Of a stretch of 64,000 nucleotides of DNA, positions 18,863 through 31,600 are shown one piece after another; position 1 is the stretch's first letter; every line of letters starts with the position of its first letter. This DNA comes from Halopseudomonas pelagia CL-AP6 (GTDB taxonomy: Bacteria > Pseudomonadota > Gammaproteobacteria > Pseudomonadales > Pseudomonadaceae), in the NCBI RefSeq assembly GCF_000410875.1, contig NZ_AROI01000009.1, positions 186,001-250,000 on the forward strand, in the 5' to 3' direction. The translations under genes were made by a program, and so were the position numbers. The notes under the pieces were generated by a model that saw nothing but the letters and a program-made list of their open reading frames with translations, was not told the origin of the DNA and made no database searches.

Positions 18863-21496
18863 ATGGGAAAAGCACTGGTCATTGTTGAGTCTCCAGCCAA
18901 GGCTAAGACAATCAACAAGTATCTTGGCAATGATTTCATCGTGAAATCGAGCATCGGTCATATCCGTGATCTGCCTACCAGCGGCAGCGGAAAGACCGAG
19001 AGCAAGCCCAAGGGTAGCCGCAAGGCAGCCTCAGCTCCCGAAGTGGACAAAAAGACCAAAGCACGCATGCAACTGGTCAAACGCATGGGCGTGGACCCAG
19101 ATAATGGCTGGAAAGCGCATTACGAAATCCTGCCGGGCAAGGAAAAGGTCATCGAGGAATTGCGTCGATTGGCCAAGGACGCCGATACCATCTATCTGGC
19201 AACGGATTTGGACCGCGAAGGGGAAGCCATTGCCTGGCACCTGCGCGAATCCATCGGTGGTGACGAGAGCCGCTACAAGCGTGTGGTCTTTAACGAGATT
19301 ACCAAGAAAGCCATCCAGGATGCGTTTGCCAAGCCAGGCGAACTGGACCTGAATCGGGTCAACGCCCAGCAGGCTCGGCGCTTTCTCGACCGTGTAGTGG
19401 GCTATATGGTCTCGCCACTGTTGTGGCAGAAAATCGCCCGCGGGTTGTCCGCAGGCCGCGTGCAGTCTGTTGCGGCCAAGCTGATCGTTGATCGCGAGCG
19501 CGAGATTCGTGCGTTTATCCCGGAGGAATTCTGGGAAGTTCACGCGTTGTTGAATACGCCACAAAGCCAATCCATGCGTTTTGAGGTCGCCAAACAGAAC
19601 GGCGAAGCTTTCCGTCCGGTCAGCAAGGCACAAACTGACAAAGCCTTGGGGTTGCTCAAGGATGCCGATTACAGCGTTACCAAGCGCGAAGACAAGCCAA
19701 CCAGCTCCAAGCCCAATGCGCCTTTTATCACCTCTACGCTGCAACAGGCGGCCAGCACACGGCTAGGCTTTGGCGTGAAGAAAACCATGATGATGGCCCA
19801 GCGGTTGTATGAAGCGGGTTATATCACCTATATGCGTACCGACTCGACCAATCTGTCAGCGGATGCGATTGGCATGGCGCGCGACTATATCGAAAAGAAC
19901 TTCGGCGCCAAGTACCTGCCTGAAAAGCCTAATGTCTATAGCAGTAAAGATGGCGCCCAAGAGGCCCACGAAGCGATCAGGCCGTCGGACGCCAAACTCA
20001 AGACCGGCGACCTCAAAGGCATGGAAAAAGACGCTGAGCGGCTCTATGAGCTGATCTGGCGTCAGTTTCTAGCCTGTCAGATGACCCCTGCGCAGTATTT
20101 GTCCACCTCGATCACGGTTACTGCAGGTGATTTCGAGTTGCGCGCCAAGGGTCGTATCCTCAAGTTTGACGGCTATACCAAGGTTATGCCGCAGCAGGGC
20201 AAAGGCGGCGAAGATGAAGTGCTGCCCGACGTCAAGGTCAAAGACGTCATGGCACTGCAAAAGCTCGATCCCAAGCAGCACTTTACCAAGCCACCGGCGC
20301 GTTATTCCGAAGCCAGCCTGGTCAAGGAGCTGGAGAAGCGCGGCATCGGCCGGCCCTCTACCTATGCCTCGATTATTTCCACGATCCAGGATCGCGGTTA
20401 TGTGTCGCAGAACAATAGGCGTTTCTATGCCGAGAAAATGGGCGATATCGTCACCGAGCGCCTGGCTGAAAGCTTCCCGAATCTGATGGACTACAGCTTC
20501 ACCGCGACCATGGAAGAGTCATTGGACGAAGTAGCCCAAGGCGGCGTGGTCTGGAAAAAAGTGTTGGATGATTTCTACAAGGACTTCAGTCTTAAGCTGA
20601 GCGCCGCCGAGACTGCGGAGGACGGCAAGGGTATGCGCTCCAACGAGCCGACCCTGACCGATATAGCCTGTAAGGAATGTGGCCGCCCGATGATGATTCG
20701 TACGGCTTCCACGGGCGTATTTCTGGGCTGTTCCGGCTATGCGTTGCCACCCAAGGAGCGTTGCAAGTCAACAGTCAATCTGGTGCCCGGAAACGAAGTG
20801 GCCGCCGATGACGATGAGGGCGAATCGAGAGTGCTGCGTAACAAGCGCCGCTGCCCGATTTGTAGCACGGCGATGGACAGCTACCTGGTGGATGAGAAGC
20901 GCAAACTGCATGTGTGCGGTAACAATCCCGATTGCAACGGCTTCGAGATTGAGGAAGGGCAGTTCAAGATCAAGGGATATGATGGCCCGTTGATCGACTG
21001 CGACAAGTGCGGCAGCGAAATGCAGCTGAAGACCGGGCGTTTCGGCAAGTATTTCGGTTGTACCAATAGCGAATGTAAAAACACCCGCAAGCTGCTCAAG
21101 AGCGGTGAAGCGGCGCCGCCGAAGATGGACCCGGTAAAGATGCCGGAGCTCAAGTGCGAAAAGGTCGATGACGTCTATGTGCTGCGCGATGGCGCTTCGG
21201 GCATGTTCCTGGCTGCCAGCCAGTTCCCCAAGAACCGTGAAACACGCGCGCCCTTGGTCAAGGAACTGCTGCCGCATCGCGAGGAAATCGACCCCAAATA
21301 CCACTTCTTGCTGGATGCGCCAGTCAAGGATCCTGACGGCTTGCCAACAGTGATACGTTACAGCCGCAAGACAAAAGAGCAATATGTACAGAGCGAAGTA
21401 GAGGGCAAGCCCAGTGGATGGCGCGCTTTTTATGATGGCAAGCGCTGGATCGAGGACGATGGCCGGCCGAAAGCCAAGGCTAAAGCCAAAGGTTGA
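18863..21496 (+). CDS. topA: DNA topoisomerase I
   Basis: Relaxes negative supercoils behind moving RNA polymerase by a single-strand cut and passage. The 877-residue protein has an N-terminal Toprim domain ([19 protein letters not shown]; acidic triad in [10 protein letters not shown]), the type IA core with the active-site Tyr323 ([13 protein letters not shown]), and C-terminal zinc-ribbon modules (CKECGRPMM..., CPICSTAMD..., CDKCGSEMQ...), ending in a lysine-rich tail. The length and zinc-ribbon count fit the Pseudomonas enzyme. It leads a short operon with the two genes that follow. Confidence 0.98.
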   Translation: MGKALVIVESPAKAKTINKYLGNDFIVKSSIGHIRDLPTSGSGKTESKPKGSRKAASAPEVDKKTKARMQLVKRMGVDPDNGWKAHYEILPGKEKVIEELRRLAKDADTIYLATDLDREGEAIAWHLRESIGGDESRYKRVVFNEITKKAIQDAFAKPGELDLNRVNAQQARRFLDRVVGYMVSPLLWQKIARGLSAGRVQSVAAKLIVDREREIRAFIPEEFWEVHALLNTPQSQSMRFEVAKQNGEAFRPVSKAQTDKALGLLKDADYSVTKREDKPTSSKPNAPFITSTLQQAASTRLGFGVKKTMMMAQRLYEAGYITYMRTDSTNLSADAIGMARDYIEKNFGAKYLPEKPNVYSSKDGAQEAHEAIRPSDAKLKTGDLKGMEKDAERLYELIWRQFLACQMTPAQYLSTSITVTAGDFELRAKGRILKFDGYTKVMPQQGKGGEDEVLPDVKVKDVMALQKLDPKQHFTKPPARYSEASLVKELEKRGIGRPSTYASIISTIQDRGYVSQNNRRFYAEKMGDIVTERLAESFPNLMDYSFTATMEESLDEVAQGGVVWKKVLDDFYKDFSLKLSAAETAEDGKGMRSNEPTLTDIACKECGRPMMIRTASTGVFLGCSGYALPPKERCKSTVNLVPGNEVAADDDEGESRVLRNKRRCPICSTAMDSYLVDEKRKLHVCGNNPDCNGFEIEEGQFKIKGYDGPLIDCDKCGSEMQLKTGRFGKYFGCTNSECKNTRKLLKSGEAAPPKMDPVKMPELKCEKVDDVYVLRDGASGMFLAASQFPKNRETRAPLVKELLPHREEIDPKYHFLLDAPVKDPDGLPTVIRYSRKTKEQYVQSEVEGKPSGWRAFYDGKRWIEDDGRPKAKAKAKG

Positions 21497-21507
21497 GATG
21501 ACAGAAT

Positions 21508-22017
21508 ATGGCCAATGAAGTTTATACCCGCACCAATCAGGCGCTGTTTTTTGCGCGCATGGCTATAGAGTCCTGGGCTGAGGCGGCAGAGTCCGATGCG
21601 GTTAATGCAATAAGCCAGGCGCGCTATCACCGTGAGCACGCCTTGTTCCACTTGTATCGCGGCGTGCTCGCCGTGACCCATGAAGTGGCTGACCGATATC
21701 GTTGGCCGCTAATGGATGCGCGTACTGTGGAACAGGTGTTAACGGTACCGGTGGCGGAACGTTTTCCTGGCCCGGAGCTGGCGGAATTGACCGAGTTGGC
21801 ACAGGCTGGCGATAGCTGGCTTGGCCGCTTGTTATCAGGCTGGCAGCAATTGCAGCTGCCGCCTACGCCCGAACAGAGCAAACTGCAGGACACTGGTCTT
21901 ATCGCCAGTAGCGCGGTAAGGGCGGCCCGCGAGTGGACTCTGGAAGACGCGCGTGAAGCTCATGCAACGCTGACCGAGCGTCTAGGATGTTATCGCGAGG
22001 GCATGCTTGAATGGTAA
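21508..22017 (+). CDS. DUF6586-type conserved protein
   Basis: A 169-residue, mostly helical, acidic protein (start MANEVYTRTNQALFFARMAI) without signal peptide or membrane segment. It matches the family found directly after topA in pseudomonads (DUF6586, by memory). Starting 11 bp after the topA stop, it is probably co-transcribed with it. No function is known to me. Confidence 0.82.
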   Translation: MANEVYTRTNQALFFARMAIESWAEAAESDAVNAISQARYHREHALFHLYRGVLAVTHEVADRYRWPLMDARTVEQVLTVPVAERFPGPELAELTELAQAGDSWLGRLLSGWQQLQLPPTPEQSKLQDTGLIASSAVRAAREWTLEDAREAHATLTERLGCYREGMLEW

Positions 22018-22081
22018 GCCCGCGCTGCTACAGAGCACCGTCTGTGCTAGACTGCGCGGCCATTTAACAGGAGCCCGGACA

Positions 22082-22315
22082 ATGCCTTCACCGTTTCTCG
22101 AAATAGTGGAATTGGCAGATGGCAAGGTAGCCTTGCGTCGTTCCGATGAAGACGCTGAGCCGCTGGTAGTCATCGAGTTTTCTGCCGATGCACGTGAGTA
22201 CCTGCAGGGGCATCACATAGAAGTTGCCAAGGCCATGATCAGCGCCGGCATGCAGGTTGCCGGCCAAGTAATGGAAGACGGCGAGCCGCTGGACGAAAAC
22301 CGCATTCTGCATTGA
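22082..22315 (+). CDS. Small conserved protein downstream of topA
   Basis: A 77-residue soluble acidic protein (MPSPFLEIVELADGKVALRR; ...VIEFSADAREYLQG...). The ATG at 22082 is preceded by AGGAG, which favours it over a TTG start that would overlap the preceding gene. It is conserved beside sulA/lexA in pseudomonads, function unknown to me. It is convergent with sulA. Confidence 0.85.
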   Translation: MPSPFLEIVELADGKVALRRSDEDAEPLVVIEFSADAREYLQGHHIEVAKAMISAGMQVAGQVMEDGEPLDENRILH

Positions 22316-22351
22316 TACGCATAATCTTTGTCTACCTGCCCGCAGGCGCCC

Positions 22352-22377
22352 GGCCAGCGCCAATCACTGGCGCGGCC
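22352..22377. terminator. Possible hairpin terminator between convergent genes
   Basis: A stem of GGCC and GCGCCA (one bulged A) pairing with TGGCGC and GGCC around ATCAC. It lies between the stops of the 77-aa gene and sulA. No T-run follows on either strand, so intrinsic termination is uncertain. Confidence 0.4.
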
Positions 22378-22409
22378 TGAATAACCCGCCCTTGCTGCCT
22401 ACAGCGTTT

Positions 22410-22928
22410 TTAGGCGGCCAAGCACGTATCCAGACGGATATTCAAACTGCGGCAGTGGCCATCACGTGCCGCGCGCGTCAGCAGGTTGCTGGTTATGCCC
22501 GCCTGACTAACGTCTGACATCCAGCTCACCACCGTGTGGCTACAGCCCAGGCGGAGCAGCTCACAGCACAGCTCAAGACCGTTCATGCCGCTTTTCGAGC
22601 GCACTATCAAGATGCGCTCGGGGTCAAGCCCTGCGTTGCGCAGCCACAGATGGCTGACGGCGGCGGGCGGATCAAGTAGCGTCAGCCAGCCTGGAGCTTG
22701 GGCCTGACTCAGGTCACGCAATACCGGTGCCAGCCATTGCAGGCATTGGCTAGGGGCGCCATTGAGTGCAATCTCGCTGAAGCCACTTTCAACCAGGGGC
22801 TCAGGCGTGGGTGTCCGGGCGGACTTGGTGCTGGTCGGCAAGGTGTAACGTGAGGCCATCAGCGCATTGTGAAACAGCTCTGCCTGAACCAAGGTGCCGG
22901 TATGACGAGGAGGACGGGAGGACTGCAT
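22410..22928 (-). CDS. sulA: SOS cell-division inhibitor SulA
   Basis: Blocks FtsZ polymerisation to delay division during DNA damage. The 172-residue protein matches the SulA/RecA-like superfamily used by pseudomonads, with conserved stretches GWLTLLDPP, RILIVRSKSGMNGLELCCELL and CSHTVVSWM. Its start lies 11 bp after the lexA stop on the same strand, so both are transcribed from the LexA-controlled promoter upstream of lexA. No separate LexA box was seen before it. Confidence 0.92.
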   Translation of the reverse strand: MQSSRPPRHTGTLVQAELFHNALMASRYTLPTSTKSARTPTPEPLVESGFSEIALNGAPSQCLQWLAPVLRDLSQAQAPGWLTLLDPPAAVSHLWLRNAGLDPERILIVRSKSGMNGLELCCELLRLGCSHTVVSWMSDVSQAGITSNLLTRAARDGHCRSLNIRLDTCLAA

Positions 22929-22939
22929 ATTTAACCCCT

Positions 22940-23548
22940 TTAGCGGCGAATAACGCCGACACTCAAACCTTCGATGGTAAGTTCCTGTTCGCCCAGATCA
23001 ACTTCGATAGGGGCGAAATCCGGATTTTCAGCAAACAGCGAGACTTTGCGGCCCTGCTTGTGAAAACGCTTTACGGTGACCTCGTCGCCGATACGAGCCA
23101 CTACAATCTGGCCGTTGCGGGCGACGGCCGTACGATGCACGGCCAACAGGTCGCCGTCCAGAATGCCGATGTCGCGCATACTCATGCCTTGAACACGCAG
23201 CAAATAGTCGGCACGTGGTTGAAAGAAGCCGGGATCGATCTGGCAGTGGTCTTCGATATTTTCCAACGCCAGAACGGGCGCGCCCGCAGCAACACGGCCA
23301 ATGACTGGTAGCCGGCCTTCGGCCGCGTCGTCATCCTGGTCGGGCAGGCGAATGCCGCGTGAAGCCCCGGGAATCATTTCAATTGCACCCTTGCGGGCCA
23401 GGGCGCGAAGGTGATCTTCTGCGGCATTGGGCGACTTAAAGCCCAGTACCTTGGCGATATCCACTCGGGTAGGCGGGTAGCCGTTAGCGTCCATATATTC
23501 TTTAATGAAGGCCAGTATCTGCTGTTGACGTGCTGTCAGTTTTTGCAT
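22940..23548 (-). CDS. lexA: LexA repressor
   Basis: Transcriptional repressor of the SOS regulon that cleaves itself when RecA is activated. The 202-residue protein has an N-terminal winged helix ([16 protein letters not shown]; recognition region [15 protein letters not shown]) and a C-terminal S24 peptidase domain. Cleavage is expected at Ala88-Gly89 (RVAAGAP), with catalytic Ser123 (GMSMRDIG) and Lys160 (VTVKRF). It autoregulates through two boxes upstream and forms an operon with sulA. Confidence 0.98.
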   Translation of the reverse strand: MQKLTARQQQILAFIKEYMDANGYPPTRVDIAKVLGFKSPNAAEDHLRALARKGAIEMIPGASRGIRLPDQDDDAAEGRLPVIGRVAAGAPVLALENIEDHCQIDPGFFQPRADYLLRVQGMSMRDIGILDGDLLAVHRTAVARNGQIVVARIGDEVTVKRFHKQGRKVSLFAENPDFAPIEVDLGEQELTIEGLSVGVIRR

Positions 23549-23558
23549 CCGATCCCAC

Positions 23559-23574
23559 CTGTGTTTTTATACAG
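23559..23574 (-). promoter_or_regulatory. LexA (SOS) box 1, upstream of lexA
   Basis: CTGTGTTTTTATACAG fits CTG-N10-CAG. It lies 10 bp before the lexA ATG. Confidence 0.92.
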
Positions 23575-23577
23575 TAG

Positions 23578-23593
23578 CTGTGATTATATACAG
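23578..23593 (-). promoter_or_regulatory. LexA (SOS) box 2, upstream of lexA
   Basis: CTGTGATTATATACAG, close to the consensus CTGTATATATATACAG, three bases beyond box 1. The centre-to-centre distance is 19 bp, so two LexA dimers could bind side by side, a usual design for lexA promoters. Confidence 0.93.
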
Positions 23594-23694
23594 TTGTTTG
23601 CATCGAGCAAGTCTATTGCTTGTAATTCCAGGTTGTTTTACAACAATGACTGGCCGAACGCCTGCTGATGGCCATGGCGCTTGACATGCACCGC

Positions 23695-23716
23695 GTTTGA
23701 AACGTATGTTTCAAAC
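23695..23716. promoter_or_regulatory. PsrA operator upstream of psrA
   Basis: A perfect 9-bp inverted repeat GTTTGAAAC-GTAT-GTTTCAAAC. It contains the PsrA consensus GAAAC-N4-GTTTC at its centre. It lies 25 bp before the psrA ATG and so would allow autorepression, as shown for P. aeruginosa PsrA. Confidence 0.88.
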
Positions 23717-23741
23717 AATTGTTTATTCTGGATGCCCACAC

Positions 23742-24431
23742 ATGGCCCAATCTGAAACGGTAGAGCGCATTCTTGACGCCGCTGAGCAGCTTTTTGCCGA
23801 GAAAGGCTTTGCTGAAACATCGCTTCGTCTGATCACCAGTAAGGCGGGGGTTAACCTGGCCGCGGTGAATTATCACTTCGGTTCCAAGAAGGCGCTGATT
23901 CAGGCCGTGTTTGTGCGTTTTCTCAATCCCTTTGTTGCTAGTTTAGAGCAGGAGCTTGACCGTCATCAGCGCGAAGGTGATTTGGCGGGCCTTAGTCTTG
24001 AACAACTGCTGGAAATGCTGGTGCGCCAAGCACTGTCGGTAAAGCCACGCAGTGGCAACGATCTGTCGATTTTTATGCGCCTGCTCGGGTTGGCTTTCAG
24101 CCAGAGCCAAGGTCATTTACGTAAATATCTCAGTGAAGTCTATGGCCGCGTCTTTCATCGCTACATGCAGTTGGTGCTTGCCGCAGCGCCGCAACTGCCG
24201 GCGCTGGAGTTGTTCTGGCGGGTCCATTTCATGCTGGGGAGTGCGGCCTTTACCATGTCCAGCTTGAAAGCACTGCGGGCCATTGCCGAATCCGAATTTG
24301 ACGTACACACCGGTATTGACGATGTGCTGAAGCTGATGGTGCCGTTTCTGGCTGCGGGCATGCGCGCAGATAGTGGTATGCCCTCCTTGTCGTCCGAGGT
24401 CGCAAGAAGCACTCGCCTGGAACCTGTCTGA
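23742..24431 (+). CDS. psrA: Fatty-acid-responsive TetR-family regulator PsrA
   Basis: A 229-residue TetR regulator whose N-terminal 65 residues (MAQSETVERILDAAEQLFAE then FAETSLRLITSKAGVNLAAV, NYHFGSKKALIQAVF) are almost the P. aeruginosa PsrA sequence. PsrA senses long-chain fatty acids, represses beta-oxidation genes such as fadBA and activates rpoS. The ligand domain keeps SGNDLSIFMRLLGLAFSQSQ followed by GHLRKYL. The ATG at 23742 gives the PsrA start; an upstream TTG/ATG would read through the operator. It is divergent from lexA. Confidence 0.96.
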   Translation: MAQSETVERILDAAEQLFAEKGFAETSLRLITSKAGVNLAAVNYHFGSKKALIQAVFVRFLNPFVASLEQELDRHQREGDLAGLSLEQLLEMLVRQALSVKPRSGNDLSIFMRLLGLAFSQSQGHLRKYLSEVYGRVFHRYMQLVLAAAPQLPALELFWRVHFMLGSAAFTMSSLKALRAIAESEFDVHTGIDDVLKLMVPFLAAGMRADSGMPSLSSEVARSTRLEPV

Positions 24432-24621
24432 GATCATCATGGTTCGCGCCATGGCTAGGTGAACGAGATGGCTGGCCCGCCAGTTAGCGTGCGCGATTGC
24501 TAGCGTTATTGTCGGCTGCCCAGTCATTATTGGATGCTTGCTCTATTGGATGTTTCCATATTGCATGTTCCCAGCAAATCCCTGATCCGTTATCGTGTGC
24601 ACTCTTTGAACGGGGTGGCAT

Positions 24622-25137
24622 ATGGCGTTGGATCACATCCACATATCACTCACTGCGCAGCGCTTAATCGGGCTCAGCGCGGGAGGGGTAGTGTGCGACT
24701 TTCCGGTCTCTACCGCACTCAATGGTGCGGGCGAGCAGAACGGCTCTGGTTGCACGCCGCGCGGCCGGCACAGGGTGCGGGCACGGATCGGCGAAGGGCA
24801 GCCACCAGGCGCGGTGTTTATCGGTCGCCGGCCTACCGGGGAGATATGGACTCCTGAGCTAAATGCCCTGCACCCCCAGCGCGACTGGATATTGAGTCGT
24901 ATTCTGTGGCTGTGTGGTGAAGAGCCCCTGATTAACCGTGGCGGCGACTGCGACTCGCAACGGCGTTATATCTATATCCATGGCACTGCCGATGACCAGC
25001 CTATGGGGATACCGCTTTCCCACGGCTGCATTCGTATGCGCAATCTCGATGTGCTGGAACTTTTCGATCTGACGCCTGCCGGATGTCAGGTCACCATTAC
25101 CGAGCAGCCTTATTCTGCGCTGCCTCAGAACCCATAA
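24622..25137 (+). CDS. YkuD-domain protein without signal peptide (L,D-transpeptidase or L,D-carboxypeptidase)
   Basis: A 171-residue protein that is essentially one YkuD domain. The active-site motif is complete: HGTADDQPMGIPLSHGCIRM, with the nucleophilic cysteine in SHGCIRM. The protein starts directly with the first strand of the domain (ALDHIHISLTAQRLIGL), and an in-frame TGA lies five codons before the ATG, so a signal peptide is excluded. Periplasmic L,D-transpeptidases need export; a cytoplasmic form beside nagZ fits a peptidoglycan-recycling L,D-carboxypeptidase, as reported for YkuD proteins of Acinetobacter (ElsL) and Vibrio (LdcV). That function is inference. The ribosome binding site is GGGGTGG, and nagZ follows at once. 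Confidence 0.85.
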   Translation: MALDHIHISLTAQRLIGLSAGGVVCDFPVSTALNGAGEQNGSGCTPRGRHRVRARIGEGQPPGAVFIGRRPTGEIWTPELNALHPQRDWILSRILWLCGEEPLINRGGDCDSQRRYIYIHGTADDQPMGIPLSHGCIRMRNLDVLELFDLTPAGCQVTITEQPYSALPQNP

Positions 25138-25156
25138 GTTGTTGGAGACACCTCTG

Positions 25157-26157
25157 TTGAACACTGGCACCTTGATGCTCGATTTCGCCGGCACCACGCT
25201 CGACTCCTCTGATCGTCAGTTGCTCCGTCAGCCTGAAGTCGGCGGCATGATTCTGTTTGCCCGCAATACCGAGTCGCCCAGCCAGGTACGCGAGTTGATC
25301 AAGGCGGTCAGGGCGGTGCGTCCGGATATGCTGATGGCAATCGATCAGGAGGGCGGGCGCGTCCAGCGTCTGCGCCGTGATGTGCTCAAACTGCCAGCGC
25401 TAGGGCGTATAGCGGCGCTGGACGCCGAGCATGCCGAGCGTGCAGCCTTTAGCGCCGCCTGGTTGATGGCCTGGGAGATGCTGTCCTGTGGCATTGATAT
25501 CAGCTTTGCACCGGTGCTCGACTTGGACTACGGTCGCAGTCAGGTCATTGGCGATCGCTCACTCGGCGGCAATCCGCAGCAGGTGATACGTTTGGGCCGT
25601 GCTTATATTGCCGGCCTGCATGCGGCGGGCATGGCGGCCACAGGTAAACATTTCCCCGGGCATGGTTGGGCTGAAGCCGATTCGCATTTTGCCTTGCCGG
25701 TGGATGAGCGTAGTGAAGAGGCGATTCGAGCCACCGACCTTGTGCCTTTCGCTGGTTTGGCCGCAGAGCTAGATGGCATCATGCCGGCGCATGTGGTGTA
25801 CCCGGCCATAGATCCGCTGCCTGCGGGTTTTTCCCGGCGCTGGCTGCAGGATATTCTACGCAAGGAGTTGGGTTTCAATGGGGTTATTTTCAGTGACGAC
25901 CTGACTATGGCCGGCGCACATGCGGTGGGCGGTATGCCACAACGGGTGGATGCGGCGCTGGCTTCAGGCTGCGATATGCTGCTGGTATGTAACGATCGCG
26001 CGGCAGCCGAAGAGGCACTGATCCATGCCCAGAAGCTTGTCATGAAACCGCCAATACATCTGGCTAACATGCTTTCCAGGCGGCAGCCGGGCGTTGATTA
26101 CAAGGCCAACCCCGACTGGGCTGCCCATCTCAATGTGATGAAGGAGTTACAGCTGGT

Positions 26158-26161
<4 letters not shown>
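25157..26161 (+). CDS. nagZ: Beta-N-acetylglucosaminidase NagZ
   Basis: Cytoplasmic family-3 glycosidase that removes GlcNAc from GlcNAc-anhydroMurNAc peptides during wall recycling; its products can signal AmpC induction. It shows the GH3 NagZ motifs IDQEGGRVQRLR, KHFPGHGWAEADSH and the nucleophile region IFSDDLTMAGAH. There is no ATG at the natural start. I chose the TTG at 25157 (334 residues, MNTGTLMLDF), with GGAG about 10 bases upstream. A TTG at 25139 or the ATG at 25175 are alternatives. It lies 19 bp after the YkuD gene and overlaps the next gene. Confidence 0.95.
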
Positions 26162-28079
<1,918 letters not shown>

Positions 28080-28105
28080 CCGGCTTCAGGCTCGTGGCTG
28101 GGCGC

Positions 28106-28663
28106 TCAGTTACGGCTGATACGGATCAGCATGCCCATACTCTGGTGATCCAGATAGTGGGTCTCGTTCAGCCGCAGGCGGCGGATCTGTTTGATTCGTT
28201 CGCTGACCAGTTCCCGCTCCTGGGTCTGGTTGTTGATCCAGGCGGTGATATCAACTTCAAGTAGGCGCTCTCGCCCAAGACTGATCAGCGCTTGCACCGG
28301 ATACACGCCGTCCATTTCCTGACCTTCATGCACCGCAATCACCAGATTATTGTCGTCCGGTTGAGTCCAGGCCTGATGCAGCACCACCTTGTAACCCTGT
28401 GCACTCAATTTGCCTGCATCACTGCTCAGACGGTGGCGGCTGCTGTCCAGGATGCGTACGTCGCTGCGCGTGGTTTCGCCGAGCTTGGTCGCTTGGTCGG
28501 CCCAGCCGTAACTCGGGGCGGTGCCTGGCGTTAGTTGGGCAGAAGGCTGGGAAAAAATAACCAACTCCACCTGATAGTTGTTCTGGCTCTGCGCTTGGGC
28601 CAGCCCCATCCAGCCGCATAGAGTCAGAAGTGCCAGTAGTTGCAGGGAACGAAGAGAGATCAT
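28106..28663 (-). CDS. CsiV family periplasmic protein
   Basis: A 185-residue exported protein: a signal peptide (LRSLQLLALLTLCGWMGLAQA, cut around residue 24), then the CsiV-type domain YQVELVIFSQ and, near the end, RLRLNETHYLDHQSMGMLIR. Family members lie after mfd in pseudomonads. The Shewanella CsiV binds penicillin-binding protein 1 partners, but whether that holds here is unknown. Its ATG overlaps the mfd stop by 4 bp, so the two are coupled. Confidence 0.82.
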   Translation of the reverse strand: MISLRSLQLLALLTLCGWMGLAQAQSQNNYQVELVIFSQPSAQLTPGTAPSYGWADQATKLGETTRSDVRILDSSRHRLSSDAGKLSAQGYKVVLHQAWTQPDDNNLVIAVHEGQEMDGVYPVQALISLGRERLLEVDITAWINNQTQERELVSERIKQIRRLRLNETHYLDHQSMGMLIRISRN

Positions 28664-31600
28664 GGGCGTTTTCCTTTGCCTGGGGTAGGGGGTTGCGGTG
28701 TTTCCAGCCGTTCTATCAGTGCTTCTATTGTATTCAGGCGCAATTCGGCCGCACCCATGGGTGCATTGAATCGAAATAGCGTGGCACCTTCAAGCTTGTA
28801 ACGGTTGGGTTGGTCCTGAATCAGTCTAACCAGGGTCATCGGGTCTACGCTGGTGTGGGCGGCAAATTCAAGTCGTCCGTGCTCCGGGCCTACGTCTACT
28901 TTGCTGATGCCCAGCGGCTCACAGCGCAGCTTCAGGGCGGTGACCCGGAACAGCGTTTTAGCGGCATCGGGTAGCAAGCCGAAACGGTCGATCATTTCCA
29001 CTTGCAGGTCTTTCAACGCCTCGTCATCGGCGGCATTGGCAATCCGCTTGTAGAGGATCAGGCGGCTGTGCACATCGGGCAGGTAGTCGTCCGGAATCAA
29101 CGCCGGCAAGCGCAGGTTAATGTCCGGCCCGCCGCCCAGTGGTGTGTCCAGCTCGGGTTGCTTGCCCTGCTTGATGGCCTTGATCGCACGTTCGAGCATA
29201 TCCATGTACAGGGTGAAGCCGATCGCTTGAATCTGGCCGCTTTGGCCTTCGCCGAGCAGTTCGCCAGCACCGCGAATCTCCAAATCGTGGGTGGCCAGGG
29301 TAAAGCCGGCGCCCAGGTCTTGAGCTGCAGCGATGGCTTCCAGGCGTTTTTCTGCATCGCTGGTGAGCTTCTTACCGTGCGGCGTCAGCAGATAGGCGTA
29401 AGCCTGGTGGTGACTACGGCCGACGCGTCCGCGTAATTGATGCAACTGAGCCAGGCCGAATTTGTCGGCGCGCTCGAGAATAATGGTATTGGCGTTGGGG
29501 ACGTCGATACCGGTTTCGATGATGGTGGTGGTCACCAACACATTGAAGCGACGGTGGTAGAAGTCGCCCATGACCTGTTCAAGCGCGCGTTCCGGCATTT
29601 GCCCGTGGCTGATGCCGATGCGCGCCTCTGGGACCAGTTCGGCCAAGTCAGCAGCGCATTTCTCGATGGTCGAGACTTCGTTGTGCAAATAGTAAACCTG
29701 ACCGCCGCGCAGCAGCTCACGCAGGATAGCTTCCTTGATTACCGGGGCCTGTTGCTGCATAACGAAGGTGCGTACTGACAGGCGCCGTGCCGGTGGCGTG
29801 GCGATGATCGACAGCTCGCGCATGCCCGACATGGCCATGTTCAGCGTGCGTGGAATCGGCGTTGCGGTCAGGGTCAATACATCGACCTCGCTACGCAGGG
29901 CCTTGAGCTGTTCTTTCTGGCGTACGCCGAACCGGTGCTCTTCATCGATGATCATCAAACCCAGGTCCTTGAACTGGATATCGCCCTGCAGCAATTTGTG
30001 CGTGCCGATCATGATATCGACCTTGCCCTCGGCCAGGTCTTCGGCGGCCGCCTTGATCTCTTTGGCTGATTTGAAACGCGACATGACTTCGACCTTGACC
30101 GGCCAATCGGCGAAGCGGTCACGGAAGCTGTTGAAGTGCTGCTGGGCCAGCAGGGTAGTGGGCACCAGCACTGCGACCTGCTTGCCGCCATGTACCGCGA
30201 GAAAGGCGGCGCGCATCGCCACTTCGGTCTTGCCGAACCCCACGTCACCGCACACCAGCCGATCCATCGGTTGCGATTTGACCATGTCCTCGATCACCGC
30301 CAGGATCGCCGCCTCCTGATCTGCGGTTTCCTCAAACGGAAAGGCCTCGGAGAACACTTGGTAATCGCGCTCTGGTGCGCTAAAGCTAAAGCCCTTGCGG
30401 GCGCCGCGGCGAGCATAGACATCCAGCAGCTCGGCCGCCACATCGCGGACTTTTTCGGCGGCTTTGCGCTTGGCTTTCTGCCATTGCTCTGAGCCAAGGC
30501 GATGCAGCGGCGCGCTGTCGTCTTCGCCGCCAGTGTAGCGCGCAATCAAATGCAGATTGGAAACCGGCACATAGAGCTTGGCATCGTCAGCGTAGGCCAG
30601 GGTGAGAAATTCGGCCTGCTGGTCTTCTACGGTCAGGTTCACCAGGCCAAGAAAGCGCCCGACACCGTGATCGATATGTACCACCGGGGCGCCCTCACGC
30701 AGCTCGGTGAGGTTGCGGATTACCGCGTCGCCCAGGTCAGTGGCTTTGCCGCGTCGGCGGCGCTGCATAACCCGCTGACCGAACAGTTGATTCTCGGTAA
30801 TCAGCGCGACGGCGGGATGGCCGCAGAGCATGCTCTGATCAATGGCGGCGATGATCACGCCTGGCCGAGCCCCGCTGGCGACAAACTCGGGCCAGCTTTC
30901 TACGGCCTCAGGTTTGATGTCGATGCGCGTCAACAGCTCCAGCAGCGCTTCACGGCGGCCGGCACTCTCAACCACAAACAGCACTTTGCCTTCAAAGCCC
31001 TGAATAAAGGTCTGCAGCGCGGTTAGTGGTTGATCGAGGCGGTTGTCGATGGCCAGTTCAGGGCTAGGCTGACCATTGAAGTTGGTGGTGCCGGCTTTGG
31101 CGGGTAGCGGCTCCTGATGGCAGATGATCCGCGGGAAGTGCTTGATCTGCGCAAAGCAGTCTTCGATGCTGAGAAACAGGCTGGCGGGGGCGAGCAAAGG
31201 GCGTGTCTTGTCGACCCGCTGCTCTTCATAGCGGTGGCGCACATCCTGCCAGAAGTGCTCGGCGGCGCCTTCAATATCCGGCAGGCTGAACAGCAGAGTG
31301 TTGTCGGGCAGATAATCAAACAAGCTGCTCAGTTCATCGAAAAACAGCGGCAGGTAATATTCGATGCCGGGGGGCACCATGCCTTCGCTGAGGTCCTGGT
31401 AAACCGGACAACGCCGGTAATCGACATCGAAATGTTCACGAAAGCGCGCGCGAAAACCGGTCAGCGCCGATTTATCCAGCGGGAATTCTTTGGCCGGCAG
31501 CAGCTCAATGCTGGCCACTTTGTCGACCGAACGCTGCGAATCCGGATCGAAGGTGCGCAGGGTTTCGATTTCATCATCAAACAGGTCGATGCGGATCGGA

